From the NCBI GenBank assembly GCA_033675545.1, contig JAWDGP010006611.1, positions 122,001 to 186,000 on the forward strand: a stretch of DNA of 64,000 bases, in the 5' to 3' direction. The notes beneath the pieces are model-generated. The model was not told the origin of the DNA, searched no databases, and was given only the letters and a program-made list of their open reading frames with translations. The translations under genes were made by a program, and so were the position numbers. Source of the DNA: Elysia crispata (lineage: Eukaryota > Mollusca > Gastropoda > Plakobranchidae). This document shows, in pieces, positions 1-64,000 of this stretch. Position 1 is the first letter of the stretch, and the number at the start of each line of letters is the position of its first letter.

Positions 1-1158
1 GTAAAGATATCATGAAATGAGTAATATTACAGCTCCTGCGAATGAAATGTTTTCGAGATCCACTTGCTTTTATGGATTAAGTATTAATGTCAAGGCTATA
101 ATTTTCGTCATAGTCACCTTTGCCTTGTTGAAAGTCTGAAATATTAGATTTTTTTAATTTTGTTTTCCCTTTTGTGGGTATGTTGTTTTGTTCCTTTGTT
201 TTTACTTTCGAGTGGGTCTTGCGTACAGAGAAAGTGAACCACGTTGCACTTAACCAGTCTGAACTGTTTGAAAGCACTAAAAGGCTTCAACAAACTTCCT
301 GAAGGTTTTAGCTCATTTCCTCGTAAGTTTCACTGGGAAGCTTAAGGGTGTTAGACTCTGTAAGAATGATTTTTCCTCGACCGGCGAAGCTGCCACCAAC
401 AGATGAAATATTGTTGATTTCACAGGTTAAGTAATTTTCGTTTTTTGATATTATCATATTTGTATCGATCACCAGCAAGATTACATTAGTTCTCGATAGT
501 AATAATAAAAAAATGAAATTCTGAGACATCGACAACAGTGTAAGATGAACTAGACTAAAAAGAAATGGTTTGGTTGTTTTGTTTGTTTGTTTGTTTGCTT
601 ATAGTCTTGGTTTTGTTGCTTTTGAATAACGCTTTAATATATCTATACTTCACTTTGGTTGAGTAATACTTTAGAGATAGTTTGTTTCTGCCCACTTTGT
701 GTCCCAGGTTAAAGATAGAAATATCTTGAATTAAAGCATAAAAAAGGAAAGAAATATATATCACAGCTGGTTCCAAAACGGTTGGCTTATTCTTCTGTGA
801 CTTTACAGCTCACGGTGGTCCACTGTGAACGGCAGCAGTCCAAAGTGATATTTTTATAGAAAAGTAACGAATTTTTTTCCTTGAGGAACGATAACATATA
901 GATAGCTCAGAACCGATAACTGTTAGTGATAGTGGCATCATACGTCTAAGAAGTGATAACTGCCGCTGGTACAAACCGTTAAGATGGATGTTTCCCGCAA
1001 TACGATGTCATGTTTGAGTAAAAAAAAAAGTTATAGAGTCGCTTACGCTATACGGTCAGATATTACTCAAAAAGTCTTAGCTTTTTTAGGCTTCAAAATA
1101 AGCATCATCACGACTTTTCTTTTTTTTTTTTTACTTCTTGGATCTTTCGTGTGAACAG
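1..1158 (+). other. Intron (or upstream) sequence of the spectrin gene
   Basis: AT-rich, no exon-like segment with matching splice signals recognised on either strand. It ends in a T-rich tract and the gtgaacag acceptor of exon 1. The short ORFs here look random. Confidence 0.6.
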
Positions 1159-55347
<54,189 letters not shown>

Positions 55348-55727
55348 TCTTGGTTAAATAATAGAGCTTTTTGATGTTACAATTTGATATTTCATTTTAG
55401 TCTCCAAGCCTCTCTTTCATTGTTTAAAACAAAGATTGACAGCAGGTGGCAACTTTTTTTTTCATAATAAGGAAGGCTTTGGCATTTTTGTTTTAATGCA
55501 ACGGTCATCATATACTTCATAATATGGGCTTATGTGTTAAATTAAATAGTTAATCCTAAAAGGAATGTGAGATGTGGAGATGGGTTTTACTTCCATCAAA
55601 TCTGGGTTATTCAAAGCCTTGTTGTTCAAGTGCATCCCATGATAGCATTCTAACTTAAGAATGGGGAAACTGGCAGAGGGAACTCTTCTTTTTCTTTTGC
55701 TATGGCAATAGATCATAGAAGGGCCAA

Positions 55728-55733
55728 AATAAA
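55728..55733 (+). terminator. Candidate poly(A) signal of betaH-spectrin
   Basis: First clear AATAAA after the stop, 381 nt downstream. Further AATAAA copies occur later, so the true site is uncertain. Confidence 0.4.
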
Positions 55734-57454
55734 TTTTCTAAACGCAACAGTCTTGATTCAAAAGACGAAGTATCTTTCCATGGATTTTAAGTTTCAGAAT
55801 ATTGTACCCAGTTTTATTTGTGCTATTTTTCAAAGTATATAACACATGTTTATCAACATGTCATGTTTGAATATAAAAAGTTCTTATGATGTGCAGAACA
55901 TGTAAATTTATATTAATAACAAAACTTAGCACATTTATCAATCCAACTATAACATTGAATCATTTCAAACTATAGATGATAATATAATTGTCATATAGAC
56001 ATATAATATGCTTTGAAATTCATATAAAATAATAAATTATCGATTCATCAAGAGGCCTTAATAAAATCCATTATAGGTTCATGTAATGATTTTTATAACT
56101 TACCTTTTGTTCTGCTAATGCTTTGATCAATATATTTGTAAAATAGTCCTGCCAAATTTAGTATATCCTACGCAAATAACTATCAATAAACACATGTATT
56201 GTATCTTCCACTTACTGCCTTTGTCTTATCATTCCATGACATGTTAAAATTGCCACAGAGTAGCCTATGTTTTGCACAAATTTATAAGTGTTTTGAAAAT
56301 TTAGATTATATATAGATGAATAGACAGATATGTAGAGCTTTTGTGTAAAGTTTTTGGAGTTCATTGTCTCTATCCCCAAAGTAAGAAGTTCATATATTTT
56401 ATTCAATTTTTTTACATCCCTTAATTGTATGCCTTGTATAAATCAGCTGGACACTTTTCAATCCACAAATATCAAAAGCAAAGGTGCCATGTTAAAGCAA
56501 TAACATAGCATAGATATAAACTGTCTATCAGTCTAAGATTCAAGTGCTGAAATCTGTGTGACATGAACACACTAATACTTCATTTCTATTCTTTCTGTTC
56601 AATTATTTTCAATTTAAGATTTCAAATTGTTCAGCAGTGGGGTATTTTCTTTAATAATAATGATTCAAGGTTGCTTCATTGAAGCAAGAAAAGTGTAACT
56701 GCTTATTGAGTCAAACAATCGTATCTTTATGTAATGATCATAAAGATGTTTGCATAATATTGGGTTCTTAGTTTTATCATGCTGACTTCTTTAGGACGGT
56801 TATGTTAACTGACAAAAATATATAAAACAAACTATGATTTCTCATTATCTCTTGAAAAGAAGTTGTCTCAAATTTTTAAAGAGTTTTGTTCAAACAGAGT
56901 TGACAATTATCAAATAGTTTGAATTCTTCTTTACAATTAAATAAAACAAAGTTGCCCAGACATCCTCCTTCAATCTTGAATTACAGTGTGTACATCGAGA
57001 TGCAAGTATATTATTTTTCATCCTATTAACTGTTTGAAGCTATATTCAGTAAGTATACAAATTTTGTCTTACCTATATTACTTGAAAGGTGTTATTCAGG
57101 GTTTATTACTACTGTTATAGTTATTCTGTTATTCTACTCATCAAAATGTATTAAGTATATATCAACTTATTTACTTACAATTAAAACCTTTGTTAATATA
57201 TCATTTATGTTGCACTGAACATCTGTGGTAGTAAAATTATGTCTCATAATATGTTCATAATCATGGAAAAATATTGTATGATGTTTGACATTTCTGAGAG
57301 TTTTTAAGAATATCGTAAATAAAATATATACCTGCATATTTCTTACTTTGTTTTTTGTCAGTAACCGTTATAAATACATTGTCATTGTTATTTTCAGGAT
57401 TTTAAAGCCTTGTTTGAACGAGTAATAGTTCTAATTCTACGGGAGTTTGATTCA

Positions 57455-57615
57455 ACAGTAGAAGCAGTAGTATACGTAAATGGTGACGATGGTACTCATA
57501 CTGTAGACATACTTCGAGTAATTGTAGTGGTGGTAGCACTGTAGAATAAGTAATAGCATAAATGGTTGTAGTAGGAGGATGAGGACAAGATTGCTACGAG
57601 AGTCATAGTAAACCA
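57455..57615 (+). repeat. Degenerate GTA/GGT trinucleotide tract
   Basis: Loose GTAGTA, GGTGGT and GAT triplets like those at 14963-15140 and 17867-18362, but more worn. Confidence 0.55.
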
Positions 57616-58553
57616 ATTTTAAAGGTTTTTATAATGTATTTTTGTCGATCTTAATTTGGTGGGATTTAAAAACTGATGGATTTTATGTATTCTTTTTTTG
57701 CAATCAGAAATAGTAACGTGCATCATTTTTTAAACATAAAAGACAGCTATAAAAATGGTATGAGAGTAAAGAGGGCGTGAATTTTAAAAAGTTATTATTT
57801 TTCCTGTTACATCATCAGCAAGTCTTCATTAACAAATAAATTCTCTTCGCTTTCAAATATTCTTATCCTCAATTCAAAGATTACAGATTAAAACCCAATT
57901 AAAGAAAAGCAGGTGGTTGCATTGATTGTTTTCCTTATTTTATTTGAGAGCAGGTTTTTCAGAACTGCTTCATATTTTTCCTTCAAAGTAAAAGACATTG
58001 ACGTTTAAAATACTCTATTGTTTTGCATAAATGACTCTATTTACATATGTATTACACCCCAAACAAAGCCTATACATAAAGTAAAATACAATTTTCCTGC
58101 ATCACAAATGAATCATGTCTATTATCATAGTGTTCTCAGGATAACATATTTTCATTTCTCAAATGGAATTTTTTGAGATGGGGAAAAGAGAGTACACATT
58201 TCACATTTCAACATTGTAATGTCAAGATTAATTTCACATTTAATCATATTTACAATCATCAATTTCACAATCCATAGAATACACATTACTGTTTTTTAAA
58301 ATATCATTTACATAAATTTCTGGTACCCTCTTATCTCTTCTGATAGTCTGCAGGCTTGGCATAATTTTTTATAAATATGAAAAAAAAAGAATGAAACAAT
58401 ACAGCCAGTGAAGATAAAAATTTGAACACAAAATAAAGCAAAATAAAGCATCAATAGAACAAAACATACAAAGACAATGCCCAATCTCTTTTTTAAGAAA
58501 CTTTAACTTAAAGATATGAAAAAAAAAAAAAAAAAAGTTTTTTGTCTAGGCCT

Positions 58554-58559
58554 TTTATT
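58554..58559 (-). terminator. Candidate poly(A) signal of the CCDC42-like gene
   Basis: TTTATT on plus (AATAAA on minus), about 0.9 kb past the minus-strand stop. Another copy is at 57939-57944. Confidence 0.3.
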
Positions 58560-59250
58560 TATCACAAGAAAAGGTAGACATCATACTTCCCTTACAGCAA
58601 ACCCAACCCACAATAAGTGGTATGCATTTGTTTTGTTAAAAGGTGTCTCTTAGGGGAAAGCTATTAAATGGTTCTGCTATTTCCGCTATTCTCTTAAGTG
58701 TGCATAAGTTTTGTATATAGCATGTACAGGTATGGTATGATTGCCTACACCTTTTTAAAAAGAGCAAGATTCCATTTCAAAAGTGAGTGCTATGTACAAA
58801 ATACGCATACTTTTCATAAATATATCTGAAAAGCCACCATTAAGTCTCAAGAAAGTAAAGGTTTAAGCACTAGGGACAAACAGAGAGCACAATAAAGCTT
58901 CCATATTTACCATCATTGCCCACTGAAAATAAGAAAATCTCTTTTTATACACAGTCGTATCAGAAACCCATGTACCTTTCCTATTTTTAAAAGACTTGAT
59001 TTCATCACAGTAATGCTATTATCTTTCAGAACATAATCATTTTTAGCAGATAATTGCTGACAAATATGCATTGAAACAGCTTTGTGGTCACCTTTGATTC
59101 TCCTGTTTTAGGTTATTATGTTCTAATAAATTCAATAATAATTTGAAAGGTAGAAAAAGCTTCAAGGATGTGGTTTCAAAAAAATTATCTTCAATTCTAT
59201 CTTATACAAAATATTTCAATCAGATATTTACAGGCAATGCATGATATATT

Positions 59251-59300
59251 CTTATTACACGTATTTAATAACAGCACAATTGTTTCTTCTGAAGATTCAT
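59251..59300. repeat. 50-bp dispersed duplicate, copy 1
   Basis: Starts CTTATTACACGTATTTAATA and ends CTTCTGAAGATTCAT. Matches 59897-59946 in the same orientation with 4 mismatches in 50. Lies in the 3' flank of the CCDC42-like gene. Confidence 0.9.
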
Positions 59301-59466
59301 GTTTTCAAAACATGCATTCAAAGCTTCATTTCTAGCAGATTATTCTTAATTGATAGTAAATCAGCTTACTCAACTGCTCATTTAATGAGAGATAAAATCT
59401 GAAGTATTTCTAGTATTAAATAAATTAAAATTCTTAAGTACCAAATCTTAAATTTTAATTGTGAAT

Positions 59467-59562
59467 CTAACTAGAGGATGGTGGTACAATAGAAGTACCA
59501 GTGTGATCCATTTTCTTGATCTCTGCTGTGATTTGGTTCAGGTCTTGAACAAATTGCTGGAT
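59467..59562 (-). CDS. CCDC42: CCDC42-like last exon
   Basis: Minus-strand acceptor gtctttag; phase 0; stop at 59467-59469. Codes [20 protein letters not shown] and [11 protein letters not shown]. Confidence 0.88.
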   Translation of the reverse strand: MQQFVQDLNQITAEIKKMDHTGTSIVPPSSS

Positions 59563-59944
59563 CTAAAGACGGAAAAATGAGAAGTAAAAAAACGTTTGTA
59601 GAATTAGTCTTCTTTAAAAAAAAAAAAAATTGAAATGTATATGTACTAAGGCCTTATGAGACTCTGTGGATGATGACTACTTGGAAAACACCATTTTCAT
59701 CAAGAAAGCTTGAAATGCTCGCATTTTAAAGTTCTTTTACTTCTGAAACAATATGAAAGTCAGAAATAAGAAATAAGAAATAAGAAATAAAAAACAGAAA
59801 GTTCAAGTTTTCTTAAGGAAAATTGCATTTTCCCAAAATGTATCTGCTGCATAACGTTGCAACACATATACATGTGCGTGTATATATATATATACTCTTA
59901 TTACATGTATTTAATGGCAGCACAATTGATTCTTCTGAAGATTC

Positions 59945-59975
<31 letters not shown>

Positions 59976-62729
59976 CAATTATATTTCATTATATTTATAG
60001 ATTTATGCAAAATTTAAAGTGAAGATTAATGGAAAAGGGAACTTAACTTTTAAAATGTCAGAATTATGGTATTAAAACCATGATATTGTTCTAACAATCT
60101 TGTGTTCTCATCCCTTAATAATCATTACATATTTTCATGCGACAGCTTTAATTTCAACTGTTGTGCAATATATTAAATGTGATTGACAATACTGGCAAAA
60201 AAAGTTTCAACTATAGATTATTTCATTTCTTAGCCTTTAAATCCAAAAAACTGGAAAAGAAGAATTCATGTGTCATGAATTACCTGAGTTAACTGCTCTG
60301 TCGTGTCCTCTAGCTCATCAGTCTGGTTTTGGTGACTCTTCACCAGTTGATAAAGGTTGTGTGTTGCCCTAATTATCAATGATAATAAAATTCATTAAAA
60401 GTCATTTGGCATGCAAAGAAATTCACTGTATGTTTTTTCTCCCCAATAAGTAATAAATATATTAATATTACATACTGTTTGAGCTGTTTTATAAATTTTT
60501 AGCCATTTGACTTTGAGCTTTGAGCTCATCTGACAGGTCGAAGTGTAAAATAAAAGCTATGTTGCATCTAATTCCATCTAAAATACTATGAAATTTTAAT
60601 GGAAACATGATAGATAAAATAATTCCTTAATCAGTAAGAATAGTTGCTAATATTGTAAAATCATAAGCCATGTATTATATCCTTATCAATATCATATAGG
60701 TTAAAATAAATGAAACTATGAGTTCCCAAAAGGCTGGGCAACTTTAGACACTATTTGTTTTTACTCTCATGGCTTTATAATGAGTATTTAGAAGGATCTT
60801 TAAATACATTGAGAAAGTAAAAAAAGATTATATTTTTTCTGTTTGAAATGAACAAATGTTTATAGGAATATTAAAGTAAATAGAAAAATTGTCTTTTGTT
60901 TCAGACCAAAGAACTTTTTTTCACAATATGCTCAAAGGTGTTGGGCACTCACATTTTGATCCTGCCCAGTAGCAGAGTCTTTTTTGCTGCTGTATTCTTG
61001 ATGTGGGTCCATCGACTCTCCCATTTGACTGCCTCGCTTTGAGCAGCATCAAGTCTTGTCTGCAGACCTGACAACTGATTGTTGTAGTTAAGAACCTGGA
61101 GACAAAAATCAAACCATATTATGATATCTCATAAGGAGCTTTTTTGTTTAGTTTCTTGGAGACATTTTATTATAACTTCTTAAAAATTATGTCATCTATT
61201 TTCATAATGTACTTCTCATAACAAGGCTTCCTAAACTATGATTAATGCACTGTATCCGCTGCATTTGTTTGATGCTGTTTTATAAGGGCAGTGAGTTCAT
61301 TTTTAAGATATATTACTCCAAATAAATCTTTATTGGTATTCAGGAAATATCTATATTCATGGCCACTTCCTCACACTTTTCAACAGTTTATTAACATGAG
61401 ATTTTGCATAAAGGTTGGTTAGTTGTATATATCACAATGTTTTTCTTATCTCTCTGTTAAAATGAACTTGCACTTCACTTCAAAACTTCTTTCCATGGAC
61501 ACTAAAAATATATACCATTGTATCAATCACTTTCTGTAAGTACTTGAGCCAATTGAATTTTTTCAAAGGACTTCCTACGATAAGACTTATGGGACATGAA
61601 AATGTCTTGAACTTTGTCTTTATTTACAATAAATAACATTGATAACACCTGTGGGAAAAAAAATATTATTTTTTTAAGTGGGAAATATCTATTACATTGA
61701 TTACAGGGTGCTGAATAGAATTGTAAGAGTATTACCTGCATTACTCGTTAGTCAAAGTTCAGACTATTTGCGCATTAGTTACATGTACAGTGCTTTGCAC
61801 TAAAAAGTCCTTCCAATGTTTTTAGATATAAACTTAAATACAATATAAGTTAACTGTGGGTATAGAAATGTAACAGTGCAATATTTTTAAGAAACATGAT
61901 GTCTGTAGTTCTTTCACAAGTTGAAACTAGTCAAAAATTACTAAGAGAGATTCACAGGACCTTAAATAATTTAGAACTGCTTACAATAAATTAGATTTTA
62001 GGAATCATTTCAGTATTTATGACTTCAAATTGTGCAACTCACTTTAAAACATGCAGCAATATCTTTTTATATCAAGGTAGAAAAATGTAAGAGTGGCTTA
62101 CTTGGTTCTCTTTCTCCTCCATGTATTTCATAAGCTCTTGGCGTTGATTTTCAACTCGGTCTTGATTTTTCTGCTCTGTCTCAAGAAGATCCTACAAGAA
62201 TAAAAAAAACACTTGCTTCACAAATCAAAAAGCATGGATAGAGATACATGATAAAATATTTCTAGAAATCAAATGACATAAAAACACAACAGAGAAGGGA
62301 AATTCCACTCTTTTTTACTTCATGTAGTTGATGAATTAGTTTTTGCCTTTTTTTTTTAATTTCCTTTCAAAAACATTTTTTTTTTAAATTCAAGTAGTCA
62401 TTAAAGATTAACCTTAAAAAAAATCGAGTTTTACTTATAAAGATAAAGGGTGTAATGGGAAAATAAAAAAAAAACTGACAGACTCTCAAAAGATTAGTTG
62501 CTTTATCAAATCAATTATACATAAATTAATCAAAACATAAATATACTATGATCTTACTGTGTGTGTTGCATTCAGGGTATCCCAACGAGTGATGATGTCA
62601 CGGATCTCATGGAAATCCTCTCCAGCTTCTTGCACTTTGTCCATAAAAGTATGAAATATTGTGTACTTTTCAAGTTTTTTACCTAGGGCCTCTTTCTGTT
62701 TCAGATGCTGTGCTGTCTCTTGTTTTACG
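59467..62729 (-). CDS. CCDC42: CCDC42/CFAP73-family coiled-coil protein, C-terminal five exons
   Basis: Coiled-coil protein of the CCDC42/CFAP73 (DUF4200) family, linked to motile cilia, inner-arm regulation and sperm tail assembly (family knowledge). Five exons (586 nt, 195 residues) join in one frame on the minus strand. Landmarks match human CCDC42 as I remember it: [84 protein letters not shown]. The resemblance is closer to CCDC42 than to vertebrate CFAP73. Family length is about 316 residues, so roughly 120 N-terminal residues lie beyond 64000. It runs tail-to-tail with the spectrin gene. All introns are GT-AG. Confidence 0.88.
59762..59789. repeat. (AGAAATA)4 heptamer repeat
   Basis: Four perfect tandem 7-mers in the last intron of the CCDC42-like gene. 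Confidence 0.9.
59897..59946. repeat. 50-bp dispersed duplicate, copy 2
   Basis: Second copy of the 59251-59300 element, in the last intron of the CCDC42-like gene and bounded on both sides by TA repeats (59880-59894 and about 59946-59968). Confidence 0.9.
60284..60368 (-). CDS. CCDC42: CCDC42-like penultimate exon
   Basis: Minus-strand acceptor ataattag, donor |gtaatt; phase 2 to 0. Codes [20 protein letters not shown] and DTTEQLTQ. Confidence 0.9.
60953..61095 (-). CDS. CCDC42: CCDC42-like exon with [16 protein letters not shown] core
   Basis: Minus-strand acceptor tctccag, donor |gtgagt; phase 0 to 2. Codes [20 protein letters not shown] and the best-conserved block of the family. Confidence 0.92.
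62102..62191 (-). CDS. CCDC42: CCDC42-like exon (30 codons)
   Basis: Minus-strand acceptor cttgtag, donor |gtaagc; phase 0 to 0. Codes [20 protein letters not shown] and [10 protein letters not shown]. Confidence 0.9.
62558..62729 (-). CDS. CCDC42: CCDC42-like exon (most upstream in window)
   Basis: Minus-strand acceptor ctctcccag, donor |gtaaga; phase 2 to 0. Codes [40 protein letters not shown] and [17 protein letters not shown]. The Met further upstream in the open frame lies in the intron and is not the start. Confidence 0.9.
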
Positions 62730-64000
62730 CTGGGAGAGAAAACCAAAATATGCACAGTCTTCAAAGTATAACGAATAAAATCCTCTCAAGAAATAAATAA
62801 TACAAAAGATGAAATCTAAGCAAGAAACAATATTCAATCTCTATTGAGCAACATAACACAGTTTTCTGTGAAAAGCAAATTATAAACAGGTATCCATGTT
62901 ACGACTAGTAGACAAGGACTTTCAAATCAAATTGCATTTAAGAGATTTCAAGCATCGAAAATGTTTGTTTGTGGATTTAAAAGAATGCATTTTGGTAATT
63001 CTTATACAATACTCACCCAACTAATATAAAATAAAGAAGCCAAATACAGTTTTAATGTTTGTAATGGAAGTCAGTGTTTGTAAACATCATGTTTGAGATA
63101 TATTGGTATATTTGAAGACGGAAACATAAATTATTATACTATTTGAAACAAACTCTTGATCAAGACCTTCAATGAGATCAGTAACAATGTTTTGAATTGG
63201 GAATCAAATTTGTAAATTGTTATGAAGAAAATATTAAAATGTAGATCAACACCTTGGCTGTTCATAATAGTTAATGAAGTATATTTTTGTTATGCAAGGA
63301 CTGAAAAAAATTGCAAAGATGTAATATTCTGCCATGAAAAGTATAGATCTACAGAAATAACTGTGAAGCACATTCAGACGGTATCAATGAAACTATTTTG
63401 AGCCCTTGAATAATTATAATCTACAATTTTACGTTGAGTTGTTTTTATTTTGTTTTAATGTCTCTGAACATAGAAATGCTTCACTTATAATTTTACTCTT
63501 AAAGAGTACAAAGTACAATTTTGCATGGAGTCAAAACATACAACTGAAAAATCCACAATAACTATCTCCCAATTATCTCTATAATTAGACATCTTTTAAA
63601 ATCAAGCACTCATGATGTTAGCAGACTCTACAAATACAATGTAAATCCACAGTACCCAATATAGCCTTTTTCAGGATGTTCTTTGTATGACAACTTAAAA
63701 CTGCTTTCGTGGGAAATATTTCAAAGTGAAAATAAATCAAGTGAATGAACCAAACTACAAAACATTAAAAACAAAATAAAAAATCATTCATTCATTACCA
63801 TAAATAAAATTAACACACTGGATTATTATCTGAAAGGGAAGAAAAAATCAAAATTTTTAAACAATGAATACATCTAAAATTTGAGCGAAAAAAATGTTAT
63901 ATTCTACATAAGTAATCATTCTGAACAGATGATGTTTTTTTTATTTTTTTCATCTTTTTTTTGTCATGAGCATCAACTCATTTGATTTCAATTTATGGCC
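62730..64000 (-). other. Intron of the CCDC42-like gene
   Basis: AT-rich; no further exon of the family was recognised before the window edge. Nothing else seen. Confidence 0.6.

Larger units (their letters stand above)
55348..59466. other. Convergent 3'UTR / intergenic interval
   Basis: 4.1 kb between the stop codons of the two facing genes. AT-rich; contains a degenerate GTA/GGT tract at about 57455-57615, an A16-class run near 58519-58536 and candidate poly(A) signals for both strands. No gene recognised. Confidence 0.75.

Overview
Animal (intron-rich eukaryotic) genomic DNA, AT-rich, with many small exons, GT-AG introns and long simple repeats. Nearly the whole window is one plus-strand gene: the 3' two thirds of a beta-heavy (betaH, karst/SMA-1/SPTBN5-type) spectrin. 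A second, minus-strand gene of the CCDC42/CFAP73 cilium-flagellum coiled-coil family enters from the right edge and runs tail-to-tail towards it. Protein style and the CT/TTC-rich introns suggest a lophotrochozoan, perhaps a gastropod mollusc; that is inference only. LAYOUT: 1-1158 is intron or upstream sequence. 1159-38769 holds 41 exons coding about 2066 residues, made of one partial opening spectrin repeat, 18 full repeats and a last partial repeat. This exceeds the 17 repeats of a conventional beta-spectrin, which is the main reason for calling betaH. 39195-43394 codes a charged helix and a Ser/Pro-rich linker. 44031-45345 codes the pleckstrin-homology (PH) domain. 47057-55347 codes the tail. 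55348-59466 is the convergent 3'UTR/intergenic interval. 59467-62729 (minus) holds the five last exons of the CCDC42-like gene, whose 5' exons lie beyond 64000. HOW IT WORKS: betaH-spectrin pairs with alpha-spectrin into a membrane skeleton at the apical or junctional cortex of epithelia. Its final partial repeat is the site that docks alpha-spectrin, the PH domain contacts membrane, and the tail carries phosphorylation-type SP/TP sites and a PDZ ligand. The CCDC42-like gene is functionally unrelated and simply adjacent. MOST INTERESTING: (1) two alternative C-termini, at 47142 and 55347, both end in a class I PDZ ligand of form S-T-x-V; (2) an unannotated in-frame acidic candidate exon near 27817-27930 would put 38-52 mostly Glu/Asp residues inside a spectrin repeat; (3) two consecutive GC-AG introns between the last repeat and the PH domain; (4) a 26-nt microexon that decides whether the final tail is read in frame; (5) all six long CT/TTC microsatellites are pyrimidine-rich on the sense strand of the spectrin gene. 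No transposase, reverse transcriptase, viral gene, rRNA, intact tRNA or CRISPR array was recognised.
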